Assembly (NCBI GenBank): GCA_963545265.1
Contig: CAUUHY010000009.1
Location: forward strand, 1-31,593
Source of the DNA: CAJPPJ01 sp963545265
Lineage (GTDB): Bacteria; Bacillota_I; Bacilli_A; RF39; UBA660
DNA: 31,593 nucleotides
Direction of reading: 5' to 3'
Every line of letters begins with the position of its first letter. Positions within the stretch are counted from its first letter, which is position 1. The translations under genes were made by a program, and so were the position numbers. Of the stretch, positions 17,228 to 25,406 are shown one piece after another. The notes under the pieces were generated by a model that was given only the letters and a program-made list of their open reading frames with translations, was not told the origin of the DNA and ran no database searches.

Positions 17228-17258
17228 TAATAAAAAATGAGTTAAATAAACTCATTTT
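17224..17258 (-). terminator. Terminator after rplQ
   Basis: A 10-bp perfect stem (17249-17258 with 17234-17243) with a 5-nt loop is followed by a T-rich tract on the minus strand. The stem overlaps two bases of the rplQ stop codon. It ends the ribosomal superoperon, although leakage into the polysaccharide genes is possible. Confidence 0.75.
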
Positions 17259-17598
17259 ATACTAAACTAATTGAAACGATTAAAGTATTATCTCCAATTC
17301 TTTCTTGTAATTTAACTATTCTTGTATAACCACCATTTCTAGTTTCATATCTCTTAGCTAAATCGTTGAAAATTTTATTAACTACTTCTTTATCATTTCT
17401 TAAAAATGCTAATGCTTTTCTTCTTGAAGTAAGATCTCCTCTTTTTCCATAAGTAATCATCTTATCAACAAACTTACGAGCTTCTTTTGCTCTTGCTTCT
17501 GTTGTTTTGATTTCTTCTTTCATAAGAATCTCACGAGTTAAATTTGAAAGCATACTTTTTCTATGTTTATTATCTACGCCTAATTTTCTATATGCCAT
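17257..17598 (-). CDS. rplQ: 50S ribosomal protein bL17
   Basis: bL17 lies near the peptide exit tunnel. The 113-residue protein shows MAYRKLGVDNKHRKSMLSNL, the basic KTTEARAKEARKFVDKMIT block and the C-terminal NGGYTRIVKLQERIGDNTLIVSI, all standard for the short bacterial form. It follows rpoA by 8 bases and is the last gene of the ribosomal superoperon; the terminator hairpin begins within its stop codon. Confidence 0.97.
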   Translation of the reverse strand: MAYRKLGVDNKHRKSMLSNLTREILMKEEIKTTEARAKEARKFVDKMITYGKRGDLTSRRKALAFLRNDKEVVNKIFNDLAKRYETRNGGYTRIVKLQERIGDNTLIVSISLV

Positions 17599-17606
17599 TT
17601 TGCCTC

Positions 17607-18557
17607 CTAGTCTTCTTCTTTAAATTCAAGTCCTAAATCTTTTATTTTTTGAATTATTTCTTTATAAGACTTTTTACCTAAATTTTTAATTCTTTGAATT
17701 TCTAATTCTGTTTTATCAGTTAACTCTTCTACTGATAAAATTCCTTCTTTCTTTAAACAATTGTAACTTCTTACAGATAAATCTAAATCTTCTATAGCTG
17801 TTGCTAAAGTAGTTTTTTTAGGATCTACTTCTTTTTCTTTCATCATACCTGTAACATTAGAAATATTGCTTAAATTTGTTAATATTTGAAAATGTTCTAT
17901 CACAATCTGTGAAGCTAAAGCTACTGCTTCTTCTGGTTTCATAGAACCATTAGTCCATACATTAAGTATTAACTTATCGTAGCTTTCATCTCTACCAACT
18001 CTTGTTTTTTCAACTTCATAAGATACTCTTTCAATAGGAGTAAAATTAGAATCTGTTGCTATAACTCCTACTTCTTTAATATCTAATATTTGTTTGTTTT
18101 CTTCGTTTCTTAAGTAACCTCTACCGTTAGATACAGTCATTTTCATGTCGATTTTTCCACCTTCTTCAAGGTTACAAATAACTAGATCTTTGTTAATTAT
18201 TTCAACATCTGAATCTGTTTCTATATCAGAAGCTTTTACTGGTCCTTTTTTATCACTTTTTAATCTAATAACTTTTAAATCTTTTGAGTGATTTTTAATT
18301 ACAATACTTTTTAAATTCAAAATTATAGTAGTTACATCTTCTACTACTCCAGGAATAGTTTGAAATTCATGAAGAACTCCTTCTATTTTAACACTGCTTA
18401 TAGCAGATCCTGGTAACGATGATAACATTACTCTTCTAAGAACGTTACCAATAGTTAAACCAAACCCTCTTTCTAATGGATCTAATTCGAATCTTCCATA
18501 AAAGTCGTTTTCTACATAATCTGTAATTTTATAATTTGGTTTTTCAAATTGAATCAT
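17607..18557 (-). CDS. rpoA: RNA polymerase alpha subunit
   Basis: Alpha dimerises to nucleate RNA polymerase assembly and contacts UP elements and activators. The start chosen is the ATG at 18555-18557 (MIQFEKPNYKITDY), which has GGGAGG at 18566-18571; the longer frame to 18608 overlaps rpsK and lacks conservation. The assembly domain (about 1-230) includes GRFELDPLERGFGLTIGNVLRRVMLSSLPGSAI. After a short linker, the C-terminal domain (about 250-312) reads LDLSVRSYNCLKKEGI and LGKKSYKEI, with the DNA-contacting helix-hairpin-helix. At 316 residues the length is normal. Confidence 0.97.
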   Translation of the reverse strand: MIQFEKPNYKITDYVENDFYGRFELDPLERGFGLTIGNVLRRVMLSSLPGSAISSVKIEGVLHEFQTIPGVVEDVTTIILNLKSIVIKNHSKDLKVIRLKSDKKGPVKASDIETDSDVEIINKDLVICNLEEGGKIDMKMTVSNGRGYLRNEENKQILDIKEVGVIATDSNFTPIERVSYEVEKTRVGRDESYDKLILNVWTNGSMKPEEAVALASQIVIEHFQILTNLSNISNVTGMMKEKEVDPKKTTLATAIEDLDLSVRSYNCLKKEGILSVEELTDKTELEIQRIKNLGKKSYKEIIQKIKDLGLEFKEED

Positions 18558-18577
18558 GAAATATACCTCCCTTTTCA

Positions 18578-18961
18578 TTAACCACGTGGTCTTTTTGGTG
18601 GACGACATCCATTGTGAGGGATTGGTGTAACATCATTGATTGCTGTAATTTCTATTCCTGCTCCTGCAATAGATCTGATAGCTGCTTCTCTACCTGGTCC
18701 TAAACCTCTAACAAATACTTCTACTTTTCTCATTCCTAAATCGTAAGCTTTTTTTGCTGCTGCTTCTGCTGCATTACCTGCTGCAAAAGGAGTAGATTTT
18801 TTGCTACCTTTATATCCAATAGCTCCACTTGATGACCAAGCTAAAGCATTTCCTTCAACATCAGAAAATGTTGTTATAGTATTATTAAAAGTTGAAGTGA
18901 TATGTGCGCATCCTTCTGGAATATTCTTTTTAACTTTTCTTTTTCTAGGTTTGTAAGCCAT
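18578..18961 (-). CDS. rpsK: 30S ribosomal protein uS11
   Basis: uS11 forms part of the 30S platform and contacts mRNA near the E site. The 127-residue sequence contains the hallmark AHITSTFNNTITTFSD, then GRGLGPGREAAIRSIAGAG (with FVRGLGPGRE as here) and the C-terminal DVTPIPHNGCRPPKRPRG. It lies 20 bases before rpoA and 13 bases after rpsM. Confidence 0.98.
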   Translation of the reverse strand: MAYKPRKRKVKKNIPEGCAHITSTFNNTITTFSDVEGNALAWSSSGAIGYKGSKKSTPFAAGNAAEAAAKKAYDLGMRKVEVFVRGLGPGREAAIRSIAGAGIEITAINDVTPIPHNGCRPPKRPRG

Positions 18962-18974
18962 ATTTTCCTCCTAA

Positions 18975-19340
18975 CTATTTCTTCTTATTTGCAACTGTTT
19001 TTCCTTTACCTTTACGAGTTCTAGCGTTGCTTCTAGTGTTTTGTCCTCTTACAGGTAAACCTTTTTTATGTCTAATACCTTGATAACTTTTAATTTCCAT
19101 CTTAGTTTTAATATTCATATTAACTTCTCTTCTAAGATCACCTTCTAATAAGTATTTATTTAATTCTTCTCTTATTAAATCTAATTGATCATTAGTTAAA
19201 TCAGATACTTTAGTTCTTGGTTCTATATTTACTGCTTTTAATATTTCTGCAGCTCTTGTATCTCCAATACCATAGATATATGTTAATGATATTACAACTT
19301 GTTTATTATTTGGTATATCTACACCTTTTATACGAGCCAT
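18975..19340 (-). CDS. rpsM: 30S ribosomal protein uS13
   Basis: uS13 bridges the 30S head to the 50S subunit and touches the P-site tRNA. The 121 residues begin MARIKGVDIPNNKQVVISLTYI. The helix-two-turns-helix core follows, with IKSYQGIRHKKGLPVRGQNT and the basic tail TRKGKGKTVANKKK. The length is normal. Confidence 0.98.
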   Translation of the reverse strand: MARIKGVDIPNNKQVVISLTYIYGIGDTRAAEILKAVNIEPRTKVSDLTNDQLDLIREELNKYLLEGDLRREVNMNIKTKMEIKSYQGIRHKKGLPVRGQNTRSNARTRKGKGKTVANKKK

Positions 19341-19353
19341 ATTTTAATTCCTC

Positions 19354-19467
19354 CTAACCTTGTCTTTGTTTGTGTTTTGGATTTTCACAAATAATTTCAA
19401 TTCTTCCTTTTCTTTTTACCACTTTGCATTTATCACAAATTGGTTTCACTGATGCTCTTACTTTCAT
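19354..19467 (-). CDS. rpmJ: 50S ribosomal protein bL36 (zinc form)
   Basis: A 37-codon gene between infA and rpsM with ATG at 19465-19467 and TAG at 19354-19356, preceded by AGGAGG. The translation starts MKVRASVKPICDKCKVVKRK and ends CENPKHKQRQG. It therefore has the C-x2-C...C-x4-H zinc knuckle of the C+ form of bL36, a small stabilising protein at the base of the 50S L7/L12 stalk. The zinc form matches the zinc-type uS14 also encoded here. Confidence 0.97.
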   Translation of the reverse strand: MKVRASVKPICDKCKVVKRKGRIEIICENPKHKQRQG

Positions 19468-19475
19468 ATTTCCTC

Positions 19476-19688
19476 CTATTTTCTATATTTAATACGTCCA
19501 TGTGTTAAATCGTATGGCGATAATTCTAATATCACTTTATCACCTGGTAAAATGCGAATGTAATTCATTCGGATTTTACCAGAAACATGAGCTTCTACTA
19601 AATATCCATTTTCTAATTCTACTTTAAAATTTCCACCAGGTAGTATTTCTTTTACAATTCCTTCTACCTCAATATTTCCTTGAGCCAT
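19476..19688 (-). CDS. infA: Translation initiation factor IF-1
   Basis: IF-1 binds the 30S A site during initiation. The 70-residue OB-fold protein contains the family's GIVKEILPGGNFKVELENGYLVEAHVSGKIR-type core and ends GDKVILELSPYDLTHGRI-KYRK. Its ATG directly abuts the map stop codon (no gap), so coupling with map is likely, and rpmJ follows after 8 bases. Confidence 0.97.
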   Translation of the reverse strand: MAQGNIEVEGIVKEILPGGNFKVELENGYLVEAHVSGKIRMNYIRILPGDKVILELSPYDLTHGRIKYRK

Positions 19689-20444
19689 TTATCTCCAATC
19701 TCCTGTCAATATTTCATAACCATCTTTTGTTACTGCTACAGTATGTTCAAAATGAGCAGATTTTTTGTTATCTGCAGTTATAATAGTCCAATCATCTTCG
19801 AGCATGTATATTTTTTTTGTTCCTAGATTAAGCATTGGTTCAATTGCTATAACCATTCCTTCTTTTAAAACAGGTCCTTCATGAGGTTTTCCATAATTTA
19901 ATACATTAGGGTCTTCATGTACTTTTTTTCCTATACCATGTCCACAAAGTTCTTCCACTACTGCTAAATTATATTTTTTAGCATGTTCTTCTATTGCATT
20001 ACTAATATCGCCTATTCTATTTCCTGGTTTTACTTGTTCTATACCTTTAAACAAAGCATTTTTAGTTTCCCTTAGCAACATTTGTTCTTCTTCTGTTATT
20101 TTGCCAACAGGATAAGTATACGCTGAATCTCCATGATAACCATTATAGCTAGCACCTATATCTAATTTTACTAAATCTCCTTCTTTCAATTTACGAGCTG
20201 ATGGAATTCCATGAACTACTTCTTCGTTCACACTTATACAAATAGTACCTGGAAATCCATATAGCCCTTTAAATGAAGGATATGATTTGCATTTATTAAT
20301 TATAAAATCATCTGCTAAATCATTTAATTGTTTTGTAGTAACACCTGGTTTTATAAAGTCTTTTAAATACATATGTGTTTTATAGACTATATCACCAGCT
20401 TTTTTCATATATTCTATTTCTTCTTTTGTTTTAACTGTTATCAA
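19689..20444 (-). CDS. map: Methionine aminopeptidase, type I
   Basis: It removes the N-terminal methionine from nascent proteins in the cytosol. At 251 residues it is the catalytic domain alone. The two-metal site is complete: DIGASYNGYHGDSA supplies two aspartates, CGHGIGKKVHEDP the histidines, IEPML a glutamate and FEHTVAVT the final glutamate. The N-terminal zinc extension of some family members is absent. Its start overlaps the end of adk by 14 bases. Confidence 0.97.
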   Translation of the reverse strand: MITVKTKEEIEYMKKAGDIVYKTHMYLKDFIKPGVTTKQLNDLADDFIINKCKSYPSFKGLYGFPGTICISVNEEVVHGIPSARKLKEGDLVKLDIGASYNGYHGDSAYTYPVGKITEEEQMLLRETKNALFKGIEQVKPGNRIGDISNAIEEHAKKYNLAVVEELCGHGIGKKVHEDPNVLNYGKPHEGPVLKEGMVIAIEPMLNLGTKKIYMLEDDWTIITADNKKSAHFEHTVAVTKDGYEILTGDWR

Positions 20445-21063
20445 TTATATCTCCTAAGATTTTTTTGATATCTAAATCTTTAATATTTTTACTCATAGAA
20501 TCATCTATTCTAAATAATTTATTTTCTTTTTTTAAATATTCTAATATAGAGTTTATATTTTTTTCATAAATATCATATCTTTTATTAAATGTAGATAATT
20601 TATCATCATTTCTTTTTGTAATAAGATTACCACATTTTGGACATATGTTATCTTTATTTAAATATTTAAGATTATAAATATGTTTACAGTTATTGCAAAT
20701 TACTCTATTTAAAATTCTATCTATTAATATTTCTTTTTCTACATCAAAATTAATTACGATATAATCATTTATGTTTAATTCTTTAAATAAATTTATCATA
20801 TGAACAACTTGTTCATATGTTCTAGGAAATCCATCTAATATAAATGATTTTGTTAAACTTATTTCATTTAACTTATCTTTTAAAATATTAATGATTTCTT
20901 GATCTGATATTAAACTACCAGATTCTATAGTTTTTTGATATTCTTTGTGATTTCTTATTAAATCTCCTGTTGAAATATGAACATAATTGTATGTTTCTAC
21001 TAGTTTTTCTGATAAAGTACCTTTTCCTGCTCCTGGAGGAGCAATCAAAACTATATTTTTCAC
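20431..21063 (-). CDS. adk: Adenylate kinase (zinc-lid type)
   Basis: It catalyses ATP + AMP to 2 ADP in the cytosol. The P-loop reads APPGAGKGT (residues 8-16; usually GPPGAGKGT). ISTGDLIR and LDGFPRT-EQ form the AMP site. The lid has the four-cysteine structural zinc site CNNC...CPKC, usual in Gram-positive enzymes. Some positions are diverged: GSLISDQEI stands where G-LVPDE is typical, and the lid motif reads KRNDDKLSTFNKRYDIYE. All catalytic arginine-bearing blocks are still recognisable, so it should be active. It overlaps secY by 4 bases and map by 14. Confidence 0.95.
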   Translation of the reverse strand: MKNIVLIAPPGAGKGTLSEKLVETYNYVHISTGDLIRNHKEYQKTIESGSLISDQEIINILKDKLNEISLTKSFILDGFPRTYEQVVHMINLFKELNINDYIVINFDVEKEILIDRILNRVICNNCKHIYNLKYLNKDNICPKCGNLITKRNDDKLSTFNKRYDIYEKNINSILEYLKKENKLFRIDDSMSKNIKDLDIKKILGDIIDNS

Positions 21064-22325
21064 TTTCTTCTATATTCCCTTTTATAATTTCTAGCAACTA
21101 AACTACCTTCTAATTGCTTATATGTTTCAAGTGCAACTCCAACTACTATTAACAATCCTGTTCCACCTAAAGTTACAATTTGAGGTAAATTAGTTATTTT
21201 GTTAAATAAAATCGGTAAAATTGCAATTATCACTATGAATGCTCCTCCTAAAAAAGTAACACTCATTAATAAGTTAGTAACATAATTTTCAGTTTCTTTA
21301 CCTGGTCTAATTCCTGGTATAAATCCACCATTTTCATTTAAATTTTTAGCTAGTTCTTCCGGTTTAATTTGAATATATGTATAAAAATATGAAAAAACAT
21401 AAATTAATACTGCAAATATTATCATTCCAATTAATTTAGTATAATCTAAATAATTGTGAGTAAAATTTATAAAGCTTTGATTTTTTGTAAATTGAGCAAC
21501 TGTTGAAATTATAGCCATCAAACTAGATGCAAATATTACTGGTATTACCCCAGCAGAATTTATCTTAAATGGCATAAATGACTTATCGTTGCTTTCAAAA
21601 GTTGTTGTCTTATTAACATATTTTATAGGAACTCTTCTTTCAGCTTCTTGTACAAAAACAACTCCAACTATTATTAATGCATACACAATTACAAACGCAA
21701 TAAATAATATTAAGCCTAACCAAAATTGATATTTTCCACTAGTTATTAATATATTAAATGCTTGTTTAAACATTTCTGGTAAGGAAAATACAATACCAGC
21801 CATTATTATTAAAGATAATCCATTACCTAAACCTTTTTTAGTAATTTGATCACCTAACCACATTAAAAATGCAGTACCAGCAGTTAAAACTGTAGCTATA
21901 TAAATAACTTTAGTTGGTGCTAAGTTTGAACCATTTATTAAAAATGAAAATACTATACCTTGTATAAAAGCAACAAAGATTCCCAAATATCTTCCTATTT
22001 TAGTAATTTTTTGACGTCCTACAGGACCTTGTTTTTTTAATTCACTAAAGTATGGAATAATATCCATTTGTAATAGTTCCATTATAATTTCAGATGTAAT
22101 ATAAGGCATTACTCCTAGCGCTAGAAGAGAAAATCTCTTTAAAGCACCCCCTCCCATTACATTAAGCAATTCTACAAAACCTAAAGATGATGTATAATCT
22201 TTTGTTCCTGGAACTTTAATTGTAGTACCAATAAAGAATATAAACAAAGCAAATAATGTAAAATATATTCTCTTTCTTATATCTTTATTTTTACTACTCT
22301 TTAATTGCTTTAATATCGAAAACAT
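21060..22325 (-). CDS. secY: Protein translocase subunit SecY
   Basis: SecY is the channel of the general secretion pathway. The 421-residue protein has ten hydrophobic segments and the usual signatures: TKVPGTKDYT-type first periplasmic loop, LGVMPYITSEIIMELLQM (residues 65-85), the long cytoplasmic loop VEAERRVPIKYVNKT-like (VFVQEAERRVPIKYV), AGVIPVIFASSLM, and the C-terminal GGFIPGIRPGKETENYV. It sits one base after rplO and overlaps adk as ATGA. Confidence 0.97.
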   Translation of the reverse strand: MFSILKQLKSSKNKDIRKRIYFTLFALFIFFIGTTIKVPGTKDYTSSLGFVELLNVMGGGALKRFSLLALGVMPYITSEIIMELLQMDIIPYFSELKKQGPVGRQKITKIGRYLGIFVAFIQGIVFSFLINGSNLAPTKVIYIATVLTAGTAFLMWLGDQITKKGLGNGLSLIIMAGIVFSLPEMFKQAFNILITSGKYQFWLGLILFIAFVIVYALIIVGVVFVQEAERRVPIKYVNKTTTFESNDKSFMPFKINSAGVIPVIFASSLMAIISTVAQFTKNQSFINFTHNYLDYTKLIGMIIFAVLIYVFSYFYTYIQIKPEELAKNLNENGGFIPGIRPGKETENYVTNLLMSVTFLGGAFIVIIAILPILFNKITNLPQIVTLGGTGLLIVVGVALETYKQLEGSLVARNYKREYRRK

Positions 22326-22326
22326 A

Positions 22327-22767
22327 TTAAATTACCTCGTATGAGCTTCCTGATTTTTCTATTTTTTCAATAGCTTTTTTTGAAAATTTATGAGCTGAAA
22401 TTTTTAATTTCTTTTCTAAATCTCCATTTGCTAATATTTTGATACCACTTAATTGTTTTTTTATTATTCCTGTTTCTTTTAATAATTCTGGTGTAACATT
22501 TGTGTTATCTTCAAATCTATTAAGATCTGTTAAATTTATAGTAGCGTATTCTGTTCTAAATTTATTGTTGAATCCTCTTTTTGGTATTCTTCTATATAAA
22601 GGTAATTGTCCACCTTCAAAAGTTGCTGGAATACTTGAACCACTTCTTGCTTTTTGACCTTTTTGACCTCTACCACTTGTTTTACCAAGTCCTGATCCTG
22701 GACCTCTACCTACTCTTTTTCTTTCTTGAACAGATCCAGCATATCTCTTTAATTCATGTAATTTCAT
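22327..22767 (-). CDS. rplO: 50S ribosomal protein uL15
   Basis: uL15 is a late-assembling 50S protein with a long basic N-terminal arm. Visible here are RKRVGRGPGSGLGKTSGRGQKGQKARSG (glycine/basic extension) and FEGGQLPLYRRIPKRGF. The globular C-terminal half follows, ending in a typical KIEKSGSSYEVI. The ATG overlaps the rpsE stop by one base; the rpmD gene usually found between the two is absent. Confidence 0.98.
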   Translation of the reverse strand: MKLHELKRYAGSVQERKRVGRGPGSGLGKTSGRGQKGQKARSGSSIPATFEGGQLPLYRRIPKRGFNNKFRTEYATINLTDLNRFEDNTNVTPELLKETGIIKKQLSGIKILANGDLEKKLKISAHKFSKKAIEKIEKSGSSYEVI

Positions 22768-23318
22768 TATCCTAATATCTCCTCTTTAGTTTTTCCACGC
22801 AACTTAGCAATATATTCTGGAGATTTTTGTTCTTTTAAAGCTTTTATTGTAGATTCAGCCATATTCTTTTTAGTTCTTGCTCCTAAAGATTTAGAAACGA
22901 TATTTTTAAATCCTGCAAGTTCAAGAATATTTCTTACCGCTCCTCCAGCTACAAGTCCTGTACCTTCTTTAGCTGGTTTTAAAATAACTCTTGTACTTCC
23001 AACTTTTCCAATTGCTTCATGAGATACAGTATCACCTTCTGCAATATATACTTTTGTTACATTTTTAGTTGCTTGTTGAGAAGCTTTTTGAATAGCATCT
23101 GGTACTTCAGCTGCTTTCCCCATACCTATTCCAACTTTACCTTTTCTATCTCCAACAACTACAAGTGCAGAAAATCTTCTTTGTCTTCCACCTTTGTTTA
23201 CTTTTGTTACACTTTTTACTTCAACAACTTGTTCTTCATATAATTTAGCCTTAACCATTTTATCTTTTTGGATTTTTCTTGGCTTTCTTACAACTTTTTT
23301 AGTTTCTTTTTCTTCCAT
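22767..23318 (-). CDS. rpsE: 30S ribosomal protein uS5
   Basis: uS5 shapes the mRNA entry site and influences decoding accuracy. The 183 residues have a basic N-terminal extension (EKETKKVVRKPRKIQKDK). The dsRNA-binding-like fold follows, with VTKVNKGGRQRRFSALVVVGDRKGKVGIGMGKA, and then TRVILKPAKEGTGLVAGGAVRNILELAG in the C-terminal domain. It lies 9 bases after rplR. Confidence 0.98.
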   Translation of the reverse strand: MEEKETKKVVRKPRKIQKDKMVKAKLYEEQVVEVKSVTKVNKGGRQRRFSALVVVGDRKGKVGIGMGKAAEVPDAIQKASQQATKNVTKVYIAEGDTVSHEAIGKVGSTRVILKPAKEGTGLVAGGAVRNILELAGFKNIVSKSLGARTKKNMAESTIKALKEQKSPEYIAKLRGKTKEEILG

Positions 23319-23327
23319 AAGGCCTCC

Positions 23328-23684
23328 TTAAAATTCTAATCCCGCTTCTCTACAAGCATCAGCTAAAGCTTGTACTCTACCATGATATAAATATCCTCCA
23401 CGATCGAACACTACTTTTTTAATCTTCTTAGCTTGTGCTTTTTCAGCAAGATCCTTTCCTACTACTTTTGCAGCTTCAATGTTGCTACCATTTTTAATAT
23501 TTAAAGTTAATGATGAAGATGAAACTATAGTATTTCCATTTACATCATCTATAAGACTTGCAAAAATATTAGAATTAGAACGGAATACATTTAATCTTGG
23601 CATTTCAAGTGTACCATGAATATTTTTTCTTATTTTCAAATGTCTTTTCTTACGAAGATCATTTCTACTAGTTTTTATTATCAT
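23328..23684 (-). CDS. rplR: 50S ribosomal protein uL18
   Basis: uL18 binds 5S rRNA together with uL5. The 118-residue protein has the basic N-terminal arm (RNDLRKKRHLKIRKNIHGT) followed by PRLNVFRSNSNIFASLIDD and ends KVVFDRGGYLYHGRVQALADACREAGLEF, the conserved family C-terminus. It is spaced 11 bases after rplF. Confidence 0.98.
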   Translation of the reverse strand: MIIKTSRNDLRKKRHLKIRKNIHGTLEMPRLNVFRSNSNIFASLIDDVNGNTIVSSSSLTLNIKNGSNIEAAKVVGKDLAEKAQAKKIKKVVFDRGGYLYHGRVQALADACREAGLEF

Positions 23685-23695
23685 TTTTTACCTCC

Positions 23696-24226
23696 TTAAG
23701 CTGCCTTCTTTCCTTCTTTTCTTCTTATTTTTTCATCTTTATATTTAATACCTTTACCTTTGTATGGTTCTGGTTTTCTTATTTTTCTAACATTAGCTGC
23801 AAATTCTCCAACTAACTCTTTGTTAATACCTTTAATATTTATTTCAGTGTTGTTTAATACTTCTACTTCTATTCCTTCAGGTACTTCTACTTCAACAGGT
23901 TTTGAATATCCTGCTTGAACAATTAATTTGTTTCCTTGTAATTGAAATTTGTAACCAACTCCAACTATTTCTAATCCTTTTACATATCCTTCTGTAACAC
24001 CTACAAGCATATTTGATATTAAAGCATTTGTAGTTCCATGAAAAGGTTTATATAAATCTGATTTTCTAGTTACCTTAAGTTCGCTACCTTCAACACTTAT
24101 TTCTATTCCTTCAGGAATAACGTGTCTTAATTCACCCTTTTGACCTTTTATAGAAATAACCCCATTTTCTTGTTTTATTTCTACATTAGCTGGTACAGTT
24201 AATACTCTATTTCCTATTCTACTCAT
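23696..24226 (-). CDS. rplF: 50S ribosomal protein uL6
   Basis: uL6 lies near the GTPase-associated centre of the 50S subunit. Two repeated beta-alpha domains are visible in the 176 residues. The first begins MSRIGNRVLTVPANVEI. The second carries GVGYKFQLQGNKLIVQAGYSKPV and the signature RKIRKPEPYKGKGIKYKDEKIRRKEGKK. Confidence 0.98.
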   Translation of the reverse strand: MSRIGNRVLTVPANVEIKQENGVISIKGQKGELRHVIPEGIEISVEGSELKVTRKSDLYKPFHGTTNALISNMLVGVTEGYVKGLEIVGVGYKFQLQGNKLIVQAGYSKPVEVEVPEGIEVEVLNNTEINIKGINKELVGEFAANVRKIRKPEPYKGKGIKYKDEKIRRKEGKKAA

Positions 24227-24235
24227 ATTAAACTC

Positions 24236-24637
24236 CTACCAAATATATAATAGAACTTCTCCACCTAAGTTTTTACTTCTTGCTTCCTTATCAGTCATTA
24301 AACCTTGAGAAGTAGAAATAACTGCTGTACCTAAACCATTTAATACTCTTGGTACATCTTCAACTTTAGCGTAAACTCTAAGACCTGGCTTAGAAATTCT
24401 CTTAAGTCCTGTTATAACTCTTTCTTTATTATTGTATTTTAGGGTGATTTTTATGTTTTTTTCTACTTTATCTTCATCAACAAGCTCAAAATTAGAAATA
24501 TATCCTTCATTTTTAAATATATTTGCTATTTCTAATTTTAGCTTAGAAGATGGAATTATTACTTCTTCATAACGCATAGCATTTGCATTTCTAATTCTAG
24601 TTAACATATCTGCAATTGTATCAGTTACTATAGCCAT
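24236..24637 (-). CDS. rpsH: 30S ribosomal protein uS8
   Basis: uS8 binds the central domain of 16S rRNA and is the translational repressor of the spc operon in Escherichia coli. The 133 residues start TDTIADMLTRIRNANAMR and end in LGTAVISTSQGLMTDKEARSKNLGGEVLLYIW, which holds the STSxG RNA-binding motif. It follows rpsN by 24 bases, the widest gap in the operon; no hairpin stands out there. Confidence 0.98.
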   Translation of the reverse strand: MAIVTDTIADMLTRIRNANAMRYEEVIIPSSKLKLEIANIFKNEGYISNFELVDEDKVEKNIKITLKYNNKERVITGLKRISKPGLRVYAKVEDVPRVLNGLGTAVISTSQGLMTDKEARSKNLGGEVLLYIW

Positions 24638-24661
24638 AATATAACCTCCTTCATTTTATTA

Positions 24662-24847
24662 TTACCAGCTTGATTTTTTAACACCAGGTATTTGTCCTTG
24701 ATTAGCTAATTCTCTTAAACAAATACGGCATATTCCAAATTTTGAAATTACTGAATGTGGTCTTCCACAAACTTGACATCTTGTATATTCCCTAACCTTA
24801 AATTTCTTTTTACGATTAGCTTTTACTAACATACTCTTCTTTGCCAT
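24662..24847 (-). CDS. rpsN: 30S ribosomal protein uS14, type Z (zinc)
   Basis: The short, 61-residue zinc-binding form of uS14, located in the 30S head. The zinc knuckle is CQVCGRPH...CRICLREL, followed by the conserved end GQIPGVKKSSW. This form (rpsZ in some annotations) is typical of Bacillota. Confidence 0.98.
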   Translation of the reverse strand: MAKKSMLVKANRKKKFKVREYTRCQVCGRPHSVISKFGICRICLRELANQGQIPGVKKSSW

Positions 24848-24853
24848 ATTTAC

Positions 24854-25393
24854 CTACTTTCTAAAAGGAACACCTAAAGCTGCTAATAATTCATATGCTT
24901 CAGCGTCTGTTTTTGCTGTTGTAACAAAAACTATGTCCATTCCTCTTACTTTTACTACATCATCGAATTTGATTTCTTTAAAAACTAATTGTTCTTTAAT
25001 TCCAAGTGTGTAATTACCTTTTCCATCAAATGCTTTAGGATTTACACCTCTAAAGTCCATAACATCAGGTAATGATATATTAACTAACTTATATAAGAAG
25101 TTATACATATTTTCTCCTCTTAATGTTACTTTACATCCAATTGATTGACCTTCTCTTAATTTAAATGCTGCTATAGATTTTTTAGCTTTTGTAATAACAG
25201 GTTTTTGACCTGATATTAAAGATAAATCACGAACTGCTGCATCTAATAATTTATGATCACTATTTGCTTCACCAACACCAATGTTGATAACTATTTTTTC
25301 CAACTTAGGAACTTCCATAACTGATTTATAGTTATGTTTTTCTTTTAAAGTTGGTACTATTTCTTTAATATACTTTTCTTTTAAAATATTCAT
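24854..25393 (-). CDS. rplE: 50S ribosomal protein uL5
   Basis: uL5 forms the 5S rRNA complex with uL18 and contacts the P-site tRNA and the 30S head. In the 179 residues, the blocks VPKLEKIVINIGVGEA, ISGQKPVITKAKKSIAAFKLREGQSIGCKVTLRG, FRGVNPKAFDGKGNYTLGIKEQ and the C-terminal LLAALGVPFRK identify it. It lies 13 bases after rplX. Confidence 0.98.
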   Translation of the reverse strand: MNILKEKYIKEIVPTLKEKHNYKSVMEVPKLEKIVINIGVGEANSDHKLLDAAVRDLSLISGQKPVITKAKKSIAAFKLREGQSIGCKVTLRGENMYNFLYKLVNISLPDVMDFRGVNPKAFDGKGNYTLGIKEQLVFKEIKFDDVVKVRGMDIVFVTTAKTDAEAYELLAALGVPFRK

Positions 25394-25406
25394 AATTTAT
25401 CCTTTC

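Noticed and set aside
20915..21097. Minus-strand 60-codon ORF overlapping adk and secY
   Set aside because: It is an out-of-frame shadow of adk; the conserved P-loop lies in the other frame.
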